15,706 nucleotides of DNA, from assembly GCA_016932965.1 (NCBI GenBank), contig JAFGBW010000143.1, positions 1 to 15,706 on the forward strand. The letters run 5' to 3'. The position numbers and the translations under genes were made by a program. Position 1 is the stretch's first letter. Every line of letters begins with the position of its first letter. This document shows, piece by piece, positions 7,835 to 14,981 of this stretch. The notes beneath the pieces were generated by a model. It made no database searches. It was not told the origin of the DNA and was given only the letters and a program-made list of their open reading frames with translations. The stretch is from Candidatus Auribacterota bacterium. GTDB taxonomy: Bacteria; Auribacterota; JAFGBW01.

Positions 7835-8746
7835 ATGAAGAGTTTAATTTATCTTGAATCTTTTATCATTGGAATAGCCGTCGCCTGGATGTTCGTTCCT
7901 AAGGACATTGAAAAACTCCAGACCTTGTGGAAAGCACAAAGTGAAAAGAAAAAAGGCGTGCTGCTCTGGATCGCCCCTTTTTTATCAGAATGGGGAAAAG
8001 TAGTTGAAGGAATACGGTTTCCAGCCTTGCAGCGATTCATGCAAAAAATCGCCCGATCCCTTGTCATGGCAGGCGTGGAAGAAGCAATGACCCCGGCTGA
8101 ATTTGTGGCGCTGCAGGCCATGGTTCCGGCACTCATACTGGCGGTCATGCTGATCGGTTCTTTTCGCATAGAATTCCTGCATTTCATGCAAACTCCCGGA
8201 GGATTTATTCTAGGGTTGTTCTCCACCTGCCTCATTGGAAGTTATCTGCCGGTTGCTATCCTTCAGGATCAGGTCAGTAAACGTCAGAAATCCATCAGCA
8301 GGGAACTGCCGTTTGCTCTCGATATGCTTACATCCGCTGTGCAGGCCGGTCTCGATTTTGCCGGAGCCATCAGGCGTCTCATAAAAAAAACAAACAAAAC
8401 CAGTCCCTTGATGGATGAATTTACCCTGATGCTGAAAGAAATCAATCTGGGAAAAACCAGAACTGAGGCCTTAAAAAGAATGGCTGAACGGGTAGGTTTG
8501 GCTGAACTCAATTCCGTCGTTTCCGCTTTGGTTCAGGCTGACCAGCTCGGAACAGGTTTGGGAACCACCCTCACCAATCTCTCAGATGATTTAAGGGTTA
8601 AACGCTTTCAAAAAGCCGAAAAAATGGCTTTAGAAGCGCCGGTAAAAATGCTTTTCCCGCTGATTTTTTTTATTTTCCCTTCCGTATTCATCATTTTAAT
8701 CGGTCCCCTTATTTTACAAATGGGGCAGGAATTGGCGAAGAGATAA
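7835..8746 (+). CDS. tadC: Tad inner-membrane platform protein TadC
   Basis: The 303-residue product is the second T2SF-family platform protein. Predicted membrane segments lie at about 4-21, 90-110, 122-143 and 272-294. The T2SF domain is at about 155-265, with ELPFALDMLTSAVQAGLDF, LMLKEINLGKTRTEALKRMA and ALVQADQLGTGLGTTL. The partner is TadB and the energy source is the CpaF fusion. The 47-nt gap after tadB holds no recognisable strong ribosome site, so translation may be modest or coupled in another way. The stop at 8744-8746 is followed after one base by the next start codon, which suggests translational coupling with the FHA protein gene. Confidence 0.93.
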   Translation: MKSLIYLESFIIGIAVAWMFVPKDIEKLQTLWKAQSEKKKGVLLWIAPFLSEWGKVVEGIRFPALQRFMQKIARSLVMAGVEEAMTPAEFVALQAMVPALILAVMLIGSFRIEFLHFMQTPGGFILGLFSTCLIGSYLPVAILQDQVSKRQKSISRELPFALDMLTSAVQAGLDFAGAIRRLIKKTNKTSPLMDEFTLMLKEINLGKTRTEALKRMAERVGLAELNSVVSALVQADQLGTGLGTTLTNLSDDLRVKRFQKAEKMALEAPVKMLFPLIFFIFPSVFIILIGPLILQMGQELAKR

Positions 8747-8747
8747 T

Positions 8748-10235
8748 ATGGGCGATATCAAATTACAGGTATACAAGTCCTCCAGCTTAAAAGCCGGCCA
8801 GCAATTCATTCTGAATCAGGGTGAGACCGTGATCGGACGGAAAGCGGAAGATGCTCAGATCGTGGTGCCGGAACCGTTGGTCTCAAGAAAACACTGCGTA
8901 TTTCATGTTGAAGGCGACGCCGTTTCTATCGATGATTTAAAAAGCGGCAACGGAACTTTTTTTAACGGCAAAAAGATACAAAATAAGACCCAATTAAAAG
9001 GAGGCGATAAAATCCAGGTTGGAGACACCTATTTTGAAATTCTCCACCCCTCTCAGGCTGAAAAAAAAACGTCCCCTCCTCCTCGAATTGAAAAAAAACC
9101 CGAAGCGCCAAAAAAGCCCGTTTCCGAACCAATAAAACTTCCACCTCCTTCCAGCCGTCCTCAGGACAAAATCAAGGAAGACATAAATAAAATCAGACTT
9201 AAAAAAATAACGACTCTGGCCATGGCGCTCCTTTTTGTCCTTGGCATCGGAGCCTTGTTTTTTCTGGGCAAATCTGGGCTTTCTCAACGAAACGAGTTGA
9301 AGCTCCTTACAACAAAAGATGTGAATACGACTTACTCCTGGGTGGACGGAGGCTGTAAATTCCGTCATCCTGAAACCTGGCAGCGCCTGCAGATGTATAC
9401 AGAACCCGTTTTTGCTTATTCGTATTTTGACCATTCTGTCTTATTTTTCGGATTCAGCTATAACGGAGAGGATGTGATTTTTGCCGTTGACCTGTTGAAA
9501 GGCATGCCGGCTACGCTTTCCGTGGAGGGAATAGCCAAATCCTCTTCTGACGTATTCCCCAGGGTCATGGCTTACGGACTGGATTTTTTGCATTGGAAAA
9601 AATCTACGCTTTCAGGAAGAGAGGCCATTTTTACCGAGACCCCGGTTTTTGAAAGAGGGGGGAAACCATTAAAAGCGCTTGAAGCCTATATATTGGACCA
9701 GGGACGCCGGTATCTGGTGATCGCCTTCACAAGCGAATCCCTTTTCCCGCAGTTTAGCCCTATTTTTCAGGAAATGATGGCCAGTTTTGAAATCGATCCT
9801 TATACGGAAGAATTTCCCCATCCCGCCTCCCCAAGGGATGATGTCCGGCTTTTGGTGAAATCTTCCAATGCATTGGTGGAAAAGCAGGACGTGAAATCCG
9901 AAAATCTTTATCTGGCTCTGAAAGACTACCGCAAAGCTGCCATCTTATGGAACCGCTATGCTTTTGATCCCAACGACCCCTTGCAGAAGGAATTGCTCAC
10001 CAACTTTCAAAAAGCGCAGACACTTCTGGATAACCGTTATAAGAATCTGAAATTTAAAATCGAACGCGGATTGAGAATAGGAGATGATGAATCCATTTAC
10101 CGGGCTGTAAAGGAAATCATGGCCATGATTCCTAATCCGGAAGATGAGCGCTATAAATACGCTATTTCCTATTGTACTCCTGAATTAAAAGAAAAATTTG
10201 AAAATATGCAGAACAAGGAAAACTATTCCTATTAA
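8748..10235 (+). CDS. FHA domain membrane protein with DcrB/PsbP-like and helical periplasmic regions
   Basis: The 495-residue product has four parts. First is an intact FHA domain (1-100; G30-R31, S46-R47-K-H49, N68-G69). Next is a Pro/Lys-rich linker (about 109-140). A single membrane segment follows (about 154-174), and its preceding KIRLKK suggests a cytoplasmic N-terminus. The C-terminal part should then be periplasmic. Residues about 195-350 have a FRHPETWQR start and an ASFEI end, reminiscent of the DcrB/PsbP fold; I give this as a fold guess only. Residues about 362-495 look TPR-like helical. The gene starts one base after tadC. Its FHA resembles that of the CpaF fusion closely (VSRKH, DLKS-NGTF, IQ-K), so the two may be paralogous domains. 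I infer that it couples phosphorylation in the cytoplasm to the Tad machine. Confidence 0.85.
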   Translation: MGDIKLQVYKSSSLKAGQQFILNQGETVIGRKAEDAQIVVPEPLVSRKHCVFHVEGDAVSIDDLKSGNGTFFNGKKIQNKTQLKGGDKIQVGDTYFEILHPSQAEKKTSPPPRIEKKPEAPKKPVSEPIKLPPPSSRPQDKIKEDINKIRLKKITTLAMALLFVLGIGALFFLGKSGLSQRNELKLLTTKDVNTTYSWVDGGCKFRHPETWQRLQMYTEPVFAYSYFDHSVLFFGFSYNGEDVIFAVDLLKGMPATLSVEGIAKSSSDVFPRVMAYGLDFLHWKKSTLSGREAIFTETPVFERGGKPLKALEAYILDQGRRYLVIAFTSESLFPQFSPIFQEMMASFEIDPYTEEFPHPASPRDDVRLLVKSSNALVEKQDVKSENLYLALKDYRKAAILWNRYAFDPNDPLQKELLTNFQKAQTLLDNRYKNLKFKIERGLRIGDDESIYRAVKEIMAMIPNPEDERYKYAISYCTPELKEKFENMQNKENYSY

Positions 10236-10253
10236 ATAGTTTCCTTGCTATTT
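10214..10253 (+). promoter_or_regulatory. Stem-loop overlapping the stop codon between the two FHA genes
   Basis: CAAGGAAAACTATT (10214-10227) pairs with AATAGTTTCCTTG (10235-10247), with one bulged A and a 7-nt loop, across the stop codon of the upstream gene. Part of the right arm can alternatively pair AAATAG (10234-10239) with CTATTT (10248-10253). No T-run follows, so it is not an ordinary terminator. It may tune expression or RNA stability between the two genes. Confidence 0.45.
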
Positions 10254-10280
10254 AAAATCAAACCGCATGTGAGGTGAACC

Positions 10281-11993
10281 ATGGCTGAAGATATAAATGA
10301 GAAAAAAAATTCTGAAGATTTTGAGGAAAAAACCAATAAACTGCCTCCGTTGAATGCGGATGCCGATGACGGGAGCGCAACCGTCATCCGGGATGCGAAT
10401 GAAACGGTTATGGGCAGCTCTCCGGACATGGAAATGCTGGTTTTAGGAGCCAGGTTTGTGGTGATTTCCGGCCAGGACACTGGAAAAGAATTTTTAATAA
10501 CCAACAAAGACATGATCGCGGGAAGAGGGGACGATTGTGATTTCAGGTTGGATTATAAGGGAGTTTCCAGGCGCCATTTTAAAATCAGCTATGCCAATGG
10601 CAAAGTGATGCTTGAAGACCTGGAAAGTAAATTCGGAACCATACTCAAAGGAAATAAAATCGGGGGTCCTGTCGCCTTGTGTTCAGGTGATATGATCCAG
10701 CTGGGAGAATTGACGCTGAAATTCATTATAGGTGAGGAAAAGAAAGCAGGAAAACCAGGCGCTAAACTGATGCTGGTTGCCTTCATTGCCGTATTCATCA
10801 TCGGTGGAGCAGGCATGTTGAAACTCATGCTGGGATCCAAACAACCTGCGGAACCCCAGCCACCCGCCGCGGTTTCCGATTCTTCTCAAGCCTCTTCAAT
10901 AAGCGGCGTATCCTCTACTGCAAGCCCGTCTGAAATAGAAAATAAAATCCATGAAGCGCAAACTTTTGCCCAGAACAATGATTATGGAAGCGCTCTGGCC
11001 ATCATTGATAAAGTGGTGGCCATGAATCCGACCCATTCAGAAGCTTTAGCCCTTCAAAAAATGTGGCGGGAAAACCTCTCTCTCACCGCTAAACTGGATC
11101 AGGCACGCCGCCTTTTTGAAGCAGGGTCCCTTGAACAGGCGCAAATCTTAACCAAACAAATTCTGGATGCTTCCCCTCAGGAGCAGGAAGCAATCGATCT
11201 GGCTGATAAAATCAAGAAAGCAAAGGAAAGTCAAAGTGTCAAGGGTGTGCTTGAAGACGCGAGAAAACTCTCCAATGAAGGAAGATTTGACGCAGCCAAA
11301 AATCTTTTACAGACCATAAAAGATGCGGCATGGAAACCTCAGGTAGATGATTTAATGAACGAAATAGATACTAAAATACAAATAGAAGTGATTTATAAAG
11401 ATGCAAAAGCTCTTTTTAATTCAGGGGATCTAAAGGGCTCACTTGAAAAAGTGCGGGAAGGGCTTAGGCAGGCCAGTCAACACAACGAGTTAAAGCAGCT
11501 TGAAGTAAAAATCGAAATGGTTCAGAAACTTCAGGAAGAAGCAGAAAAAAATCTGAACAGTCCCATGCCCTTGTCGGCACGCGAACCGCTTCAAAAAATG
11601 ATCCATGAATGCGGGGATGCCAATCCGTTATCAGCCAAAGCAAAAGACAGCCTGGCGCAATTGAATGCCAAATCCTCCATTTTGGCCCATATCGCCTATC
11701 AGGAAGCGTTAGCCCAGGCGGCGGACGGCAATTTCCCGGAGGCCATTGGACAACTGAATCAATTGGTCAAAGATTTTCCCCAGGAAACTTATTTCAGGGA
11801 GAGCCGTGACGATCTGGCGTTGCGGCTGGATAATCTGGGCAAATCCCTTTTCAGAGCCGGATACGTTTTGGAGGACCAAGAACCCCTGAAGGCAAAAGAG
11901 ATCTGGCTGAGGCTCCTCAATTTTCTTCCCAAAGAACACATCTACGCCCAGAAAATCAAATCCAAAATGAGAAATCTGGGGCTGTCAAGGTAA
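10281..11993 (+). CDS. FHA domain membrane protein with periplasmic TPR repeats
   Basis: The 570-residue product begins with an acidic, Asn-rich tail (1-50) containing two similar Thr sites, ATVIR (T34) and ETVMG (T42). A FHA domain follows (about 58-150), with G81-R82 and S96-R-R-H99 kept, but the usual NG is FG at 118-119. A membrane segment is at about 161-184, then a Pro/Ser-rich linker (about 187-217). Residues about 219-560 are repeated helices of TPR type, for example HEAQTFAQNNDYGSALAIID, ARRLFEAGSLEQAQILTKQI and ARKLSNEGRFDAAKNLLQTI. The TPRs are predicted periplasmic and may take the place of a TadD-like assembly protein, which is inference. GAGGTG at 10271-10276 supports ATG 10281. 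It is the last gene of the operon, just before the terminator. Confidence 0.87.
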   Translation: MAEDINEKKNSEDFEEKTNKLPPLNADADDGSATVIRDANETVMGSSPDMEMLVLGARFVVISGQDTGKEFLITNKDMIAGRGDDCDFRLDYKGVSRRHFKISYANGKVMLEDLESKFGTILKGNKIGGPVALCSGDMIQLGELTLKFIIGEEKKAGKPGAKLMLVAFIAVFIIGGAGMLKLMLGSKQPAEPQPPAAVSDSSQASSISGVSSTASPSEIENKIHEAQTFAQNNDYGSALAIIDKVVAMNPTHSEALALQKMWRENLSLTAKLDQARRLFEAGSLEQAQILTKQILDASPQEQEAIDLADKIKKAKESQSVKGVLEDARKLSNEGRFDAAKNLLQTIKDAAWKPQVDDLMNEIDTKIQIEVIYKDAKALFNSGDLKGSLEKVREGLRQASQHNELKQLEVKIEMVQKLQEEAEKNLNSPMPLSAREPLQKMIHECGDANPLSAKAKDSLAQLNAKSSILAHIAYQEALAQAADGNFPEAIGQLNQLVKDFPQETYFRESRDDLALRLDNLGKSLFRAGYVLEDQEPLKAKEIWLRLLNFLPKEHIYAQKIKSKMRNLGLSR

Positions 11994-11996
11994 GAT

Positions 11997-12013
11997 TATT
12001 AAACGTTAAGAAT
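11997..12013 (+). repeat. Upstream copy of the TATTAAACGTT repeat
   Basis: TATTAAACGTT (11997-12007) is identical to 12103-12113, and the following six bases match at four positions. This copy lies just after the FHA-TPR stop codon. It may be a second binding site for the GbsR-like regulator encoded downstream. Confidence 0.4.
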
Positions 12014-12017
12014 TGAA

Positions 12018-12059
12018 AAAAACCCGGCATTTGGCTTGTACCAAACGCCGGGTTTTTTT
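12018..12059 (+). terminator. Strong intrinsic terminator of the FHA-Tad operon
   Basis: AACCCGGCATTTGG pairs with CCAAACGCCGGGTT across a CTTGTA loop, with one A-C mismatch, and is followed by a run of T residues (to 12059). An A-run precedes the stem, so it could also act on the other strand. It closes the operon that begins at 3071. Confidence 0.92.
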
Positions 12060-12060
12060 A

Positions 12061-12091
12061 TTGACGCAAGGTGGGTATTTTATGTTATGAT
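12061..12091 (+). promoter_or_regulatory. Predicted promoter of the GbsR-like gene
   Basis: TTGACG (12061-12066) begins right after the terminator T-run. TATGAT (12086-12091) is a near-consensus -10 box, with a 19-nt spacer (longer than ideal). Transcription would begin near 12098, which excludes the upstream GTG at 12071 as the start codon. Confidence 0.5.
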
Positions 12092-12098
12092 CGTTTAG

Positions 12099-12122
12099 AA
12101 TATATTAAACGTTCAAAATATT
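12099..12122 (+). promoter_or_regulatory. Operator-like imperfect dyad before the GbsR-like gene
   Basis: The 24-nt site is symmetric about a central AACGTT, with 20 of 24 positions obeying the dyad; the ends are AATAT and ATATT. It lies directly downstream of the predicted -10 box, a typical place for autorepression. It contains the repeat also found at 11997-12007. Confidence 0.45.
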
Positions 12123-12136
12123 ATAGGAACTTTAAA

Positions 12137-12637
12137 ATGAACCCTAAGCTTTTGGAAATCAAAGACCGTTTTGTGGAAAAGCTGGGTTTTTTAGGGAGCC
12201 TTTTCGGATTCAACAAACTGCTGGGGCAAATATACGGCCTTTTATATTTAAGCCCCACCCCATTGAGCCTAGATGAGATCACCAAACAGCTCCAGGTGAG
12301 TAAAGGCAGTATCAGTCTGAATATCCGGGAACTGGAAAAGTGGGGCGGCTGTAAAAAGGTCTGGGTCAAAGGAGACCGAAAGGACTATTACGAAGCTGAG
12401 ACCCAGTTTAAAAATATCCTCAACAAACGCCTCATGGATGCCCTTAAAAGAAGGGTATCCACGGTAGGGGAAATCGCTGCTGACACATCAGCCCTATACC
12501 CGGAATCCGAACAAACCCAATCCCTCTCCCCAGAAGAAAAAAAATTACTCTCTTTTTATAAAAACAGGATTGAATCTCTGGATAAAATCCAGTCCAAACT
12601 GGACTTTTTATTAAAAACCCTGATGAAATTTTTATAA
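12137..12637 (+). CDS. GbsR/MarR-family transcriptional regulator
   Basis: The 166-residue product begins MNPKLLEIKDRFVEKLG, the usual start of GbsR-like regulators. A winged helix-turn-helix follows, with helices about 44-52 (LDEITKQL) and 55-69 (SKGSISLNIRELEKWG) and a wing at about 71-88 (KKVWVKGDRKDYYEA). A helical C-terminus (about 89-166) probably serves dimerisation. Relatives repress osmoprotectant uptake genes or act on envelope and polysaccharide loci. ATG 12137 is chosen over GTG 12071 because AGGA lies 9 nt before it, the family N-terminus begins here, and the predicted promoter sits inside the longer frame. It stands between the Tad terminator and the polysaccharide export genes, and could control either itself or the export genes. 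Confidence 0.85.
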   Translation: MNPKLLEIKDRFVEKLGFLGSLFGFNKLLGQIYGLLYLSPTPLSLDEITKQLQVSKGSISLNIRELEKWGGCKKVWVKGDRKDYYEAETQFKNILNKRLMDALKRRVSTVGEIAADTSALYPESEQTQSLSPEEKKLLSFYKNRIESLDKIQSKLDFLLKTLMKFL

Positions 12638-12644
12638 GTGGTGA

Positions 12645-12776
12645 ACGGTTAATGGGTTATGATCATTAGTTGTTGATTTATATAGTCAGCGGTTGAAGAT
12701 TACAAATCTAATTAACCGCTACTAACCAAAAACTATCCATCATCAACCGCCAACTAATGACCAATAACCAGAAACC
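12645..12776. repeat. Nested inverted repeat built from degenerate 7-nt units
   Basis: The outer arms share TCATTAGTTG (12663-12672) and its exact complement CAACTAATGA (12751-12760), with flanking partial matches such as GGTTAT/ATAACC. Inside sits a hairpin: AGCGGTT (12688-12694) with AACCGCT (12714-12720), and AGATT with AATCT around an ACA loop. The right arm shows an ACC-like triplet every 7 nt from about 12736 to 12777. The left arm shows the same 7-nt period on the opposite strand. It fills most of the gap between the regulator and wzm. Confidence 0.7.
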
Positions 12777-12800
12777 GAAAATCATAAACCTTCTCCCGGT

Positions 12801-12817
12801 CCCTGTGACCCACAGGG
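12801..12817 (+). promoter_or_regulatory. Hairpin in the wzm leader
   Basis: CCCTGTG (12801-12807) pairs perfectly with CACAGGG (12811-12817) around an ACC loop, about 50 nt before the wzm start. No T-run follows, so it is not a terminator. Its role is unknown. Confidence 0.4.
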
Positions 12818-12867
12818 CGGAGCTGTATCCGGATATTCCCTTACATAAATGAATCCTGAGGATAGAG

Positions 12868-13692
12868 ATGACTGATTATCATTTAGTTATCGAGGCAGGA
12901 AAAACCGAGCGCCAGTATGTGAAGGATTTATGGCGTTATCGGGAACTGTTCGCCTTTCTGGCCTGGAGGGAAATTTTAATACGGTATAAACAGACGGTTT
13001 TGGGGATATTATGGGCCATCATGCGGCCTTTATTAACCATGCTGGTTTTTACCTTTGTTTTTGGAAAACTGGCAAAATTCCCTTCAAACGGAATCCCTTA
13101 TCCCTTATTGGTTTTTGCCGGAATGCTTCCCTGGCAGTTTTTTTCCAGTTCATTGCAGGAGAGCGGCGGCAGCCTGATCGCCAATGCCAACATGATTTCC
13201 AAAGTCTATTTTCCCAGACTCGTGATTCCTGTGAGCTCAGTGATCGTCAGTCTGGTTGATTTTCTCATTTCATTCGGAATCTTGCTGGTCATGATGATCT
13301 TCTATCCGGTCTCTTTCAGCTGGAACCTTCTTCTGCTCCCGTTTTTACTATTGATTGCCTTTGCCTGTTCACTTGGCGCGGGATTATGGCTGTCAGCCTT
13401 GAGCGTGAAATACCGGGATTTTCGCTACATCATACCGTTTCTTCTGCAGTTCGGACTGTATATCTCTCCGGTAGGATTTTTAAGCAGCGTGATTCCTGAA
13501 AAATGGAGGCTTTTATATTCCATGAATCCCATGGTCGGTGTCATTGACGGTTTCCGCTGGGCCTTACTCGGAGAAAAGCTTTCCTTTTACTGGCCAGGAT
13601 TTCTAATTTCTCTTCTTCTGGTTCTTTTTCTTTTCAGCACCGGATTATGGTATTTCCGCAACACGGAAAAAACCTTTGCGGATGTGATTTAG
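12868..13692 (+). CDS. wzm: ABC-2 type polysaccharide export permease
   Basis: The 274-residue product matches Wzm/TagG-like permeases. A cytoplasmic N-terminus with LWRYRELFAFLAWREILIRYKQT is followed by about six membrane segments (44-66, 77-93, 120-145, 153-178, 187-207, 243-264). It has the KVYFPRLVIPVSSV loop, the MNPMVGVIDGFRWALLG segment and the YFRNTEKTFADVI end typical of this family. With Wzt it exports O-antigen or another surface polysaccharide across the inner membrane. ATG 12868 has a GAGGATAG ribosome site. The expected partner gene does not follow directly; an ATPase gene of another type lies in between. Confidence 0.93.
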   Translation: MTDYHLVIEAGKTERQYVKDLWRYRELFAFLAWREILIRYKQTVLGILWAIMRPLLTMLVFTFVFGKLAKFPSNGIPYPLLVFAGMLPWQFFSSSLQESGGSLIANANMISKVYFPRLVIPVSSVIVSLVDFLISFGILLVMMIFYPVSFSWNLLLLPFLLLIAFACSLGAGLWLSALSVKYRDFRYIIPFLLQFGLYISPVGFLSSVIPEKWRLLYSMNPMVGVIDGFRWALLGEKLSFYWPGFLISLLLVLFLFSTGLWYFRNTEKTFADVI

Positions 13693-13702
13693 CAATGATT
13701 TT

Positions 13703-13732
13703 AACTTTTTTAAATATCTATTTAAAAAAGTT
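13703..13732. repeat. Perfect 14-bp AT-rich inverted repeat after wzm
   Basis: AACTTTTTTAAATA (13703-13716) and TATTTAAAAAAGTT (13719-13732) are exact complements around a TC centre, 11 nt past the wzm stop. A TTGACT (13732-13737) at its right edge could be a -35 box for the next gene, though no good -10 is seen. It could be a boundary of inserted DNA, a weak terminator or an operator. Confidence 0.6.
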
Positions 13733-13766
13733 TGACTAATTTAAATAATACTTTAATACGGTAAAT

Positions 13767-14981
13767 ATGATCAAACGGTCACTATATTCTATAGCCTTTT
13801 CAAATGAATGGGGGAGGCAAATGAGATTTATCAGCGGCCCAAGGCAATGTGGTAAAACCACCCTTGCCAGAGAAAAATTAAAGGCCGAAAAAACAGAACA
13901 GCTTTACTATTTATGGGATGAAAGAAGTGTCCGGAATCATTATAGAGACAATGAACTTTTCTTTACCCAAGACTCTCCCCCTATTCAAACAAAGCAGTGG
14001 GTCTGTTTTGATGAAATTCACAAAATGCCCAAATGGAAAAATATCCTGAAAGGAATTTTTGACTCGAGCGATAATCATTATCATTTCATTATAACGGGAT
14101 CTGCAAAACTAAGTGTAATAAAAAAAGCCGGGGACAGCCTTGCAGGAAGATATTTTACCTTTCATCTGATGCCTTTAACTCTCATGGAAGTAACCAAAGA
14201 AAGCCCAGATGAACCAGCCGTTCCTGATTCTGCGGAAAATTTTATTGAGTTAAAATTGAGTTCAAAATCTTCGCATCATGAACAGATGAAAGATTTACTT
14301 GAATACAGCGGGTTTCCTGAACCTTTTATAAGCCAGTCAAAAATATTTCATTCAAAATGGGCAGAGAATTATATCGATACAGTGATAAAAGAAGACATTG
14401 GAGCTTTAACCAGAATTATAGACCGGGAATATCTGTCGGAATTATACAGGATTCTTCCTGAAATGACTGGAAGCCCTATATCAGAATCTTCCCTTGCATC
14501 GCATATTCAGGTCAGCCCTCCCACGATAAAAAATTATCTGAAAAAACTGGAAGATTTTTATCTGATATTTCTTCTAAAACCTTATTCAAAAAATATTAAA
14601 AGGTCACTTTTAAGGGCATCGAAATGTTATTTGTACGACTGGACAAGAAACAAGGAAGAGTCGTTTCAATTTGAAAATTACATTGCTATGGAGCTGAAAA
14701 CAAGAATCAACCTATGGAATGACAGAATGGGTGAAAAATTTGATTTGTTTTATATACGGAACAAACAGAAGGAAGAAACTGACTTTCTTATATCCAAAAA
14801 GGATAAACCCTGGATGCTCATAGAAACAAAATTGAAAGATCAGACCATTGCGCATCATCATTTTAGCAACGCTTTTACCCTTGGAAATATTCCCTTTGTT
14901 CAGTTATGCAAAGAACCCGGCATTGCGTCCATTCAAAAAAAAGGATTTTTCCGCATTTCAGCCAACACATTTTTTACTTGA
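13767..14981 (+). CDS. AAA_14/DUF4143 family ATPase
   Basis: The 404-residue product has Walker A GPRQCGKTT (24-32), Walker B WVCFDE (78-83), a sensor-like IITGSA (108-113) and SLAGRY (124-129). A winged-helix-like part of the DUF4143 region follows (for example SLASHIQVSPPTIKNYLKKLEDFYLI). The C-terminus has a D339 ... E353-T-K355 arrangement reminiscent of the PD-(D/E)xK nuclease fold. The family is widespread in bacteria and archaea and occurs patchily; its cellular function is not well defined. The start matches the family pattern (MIKRxLY...), although no clear ribosome site precedes it. It separates wzm from wzt and is more AT-rich than wzm: two sampled 60-nt lines have 17 G+C each, against 28 in a wzm line. 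I infer a later insertion. Confidence 0.9.
   Translation: MIKRSLYSIAFSNEWGRQMRFISGPRQCGKTTLAREKLKAEKTEQLYYLWDERSVRNHYRDNELFFTQDSPPIQTKQWVCFDEIHKMPKWKNILKGIFDSSDNHYHFIITGSAKLSVIKKAGDSLAGRYFTFHLMPLTLMEVTKESPDEPAVPDSAENFIELKLSSKSSHHEQMKDLLEYSGFPEPFISQSKIFHSKWAENYIDTVIKEDIGALTRIIDREYLSELYRILPEMTGSPISESSLASHIQVSPPTIKNYLKKLEDFYLIFLLKPYSKNIKRSLLRASKCYLYDWTRNKEESFQFENYIAMELKTRINLWNDRMGEKFDLFYIRNKQKEETDFLISKKDKPWMLIETKLKDQTIAHHHFSNAFTLGNIPFVQLCKEPGIASIQKKGFFRISANTFFT

Noticed and set aside
8994-9434. A 146-codon open frame on the minus strand
   Set aside because: It is antisense to the first FHA membrane protein. Its Phe/Arg-rich composition comes from the Lys/Pro-rich linker on the other strand.
12071-12136. 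N-terminal extension of the GbsR-like protein from GTG 12071
   Set aside because: The predicted promoter and operator dyad lie inside it, and ATG 12137 has both a ribosome site and the family N-terminus.
12736-12777. A CRISPR array
   Set aside because: The repeat units are 7 nt and degenerate, with no spacers of constant length, and no cas genes are in the window.
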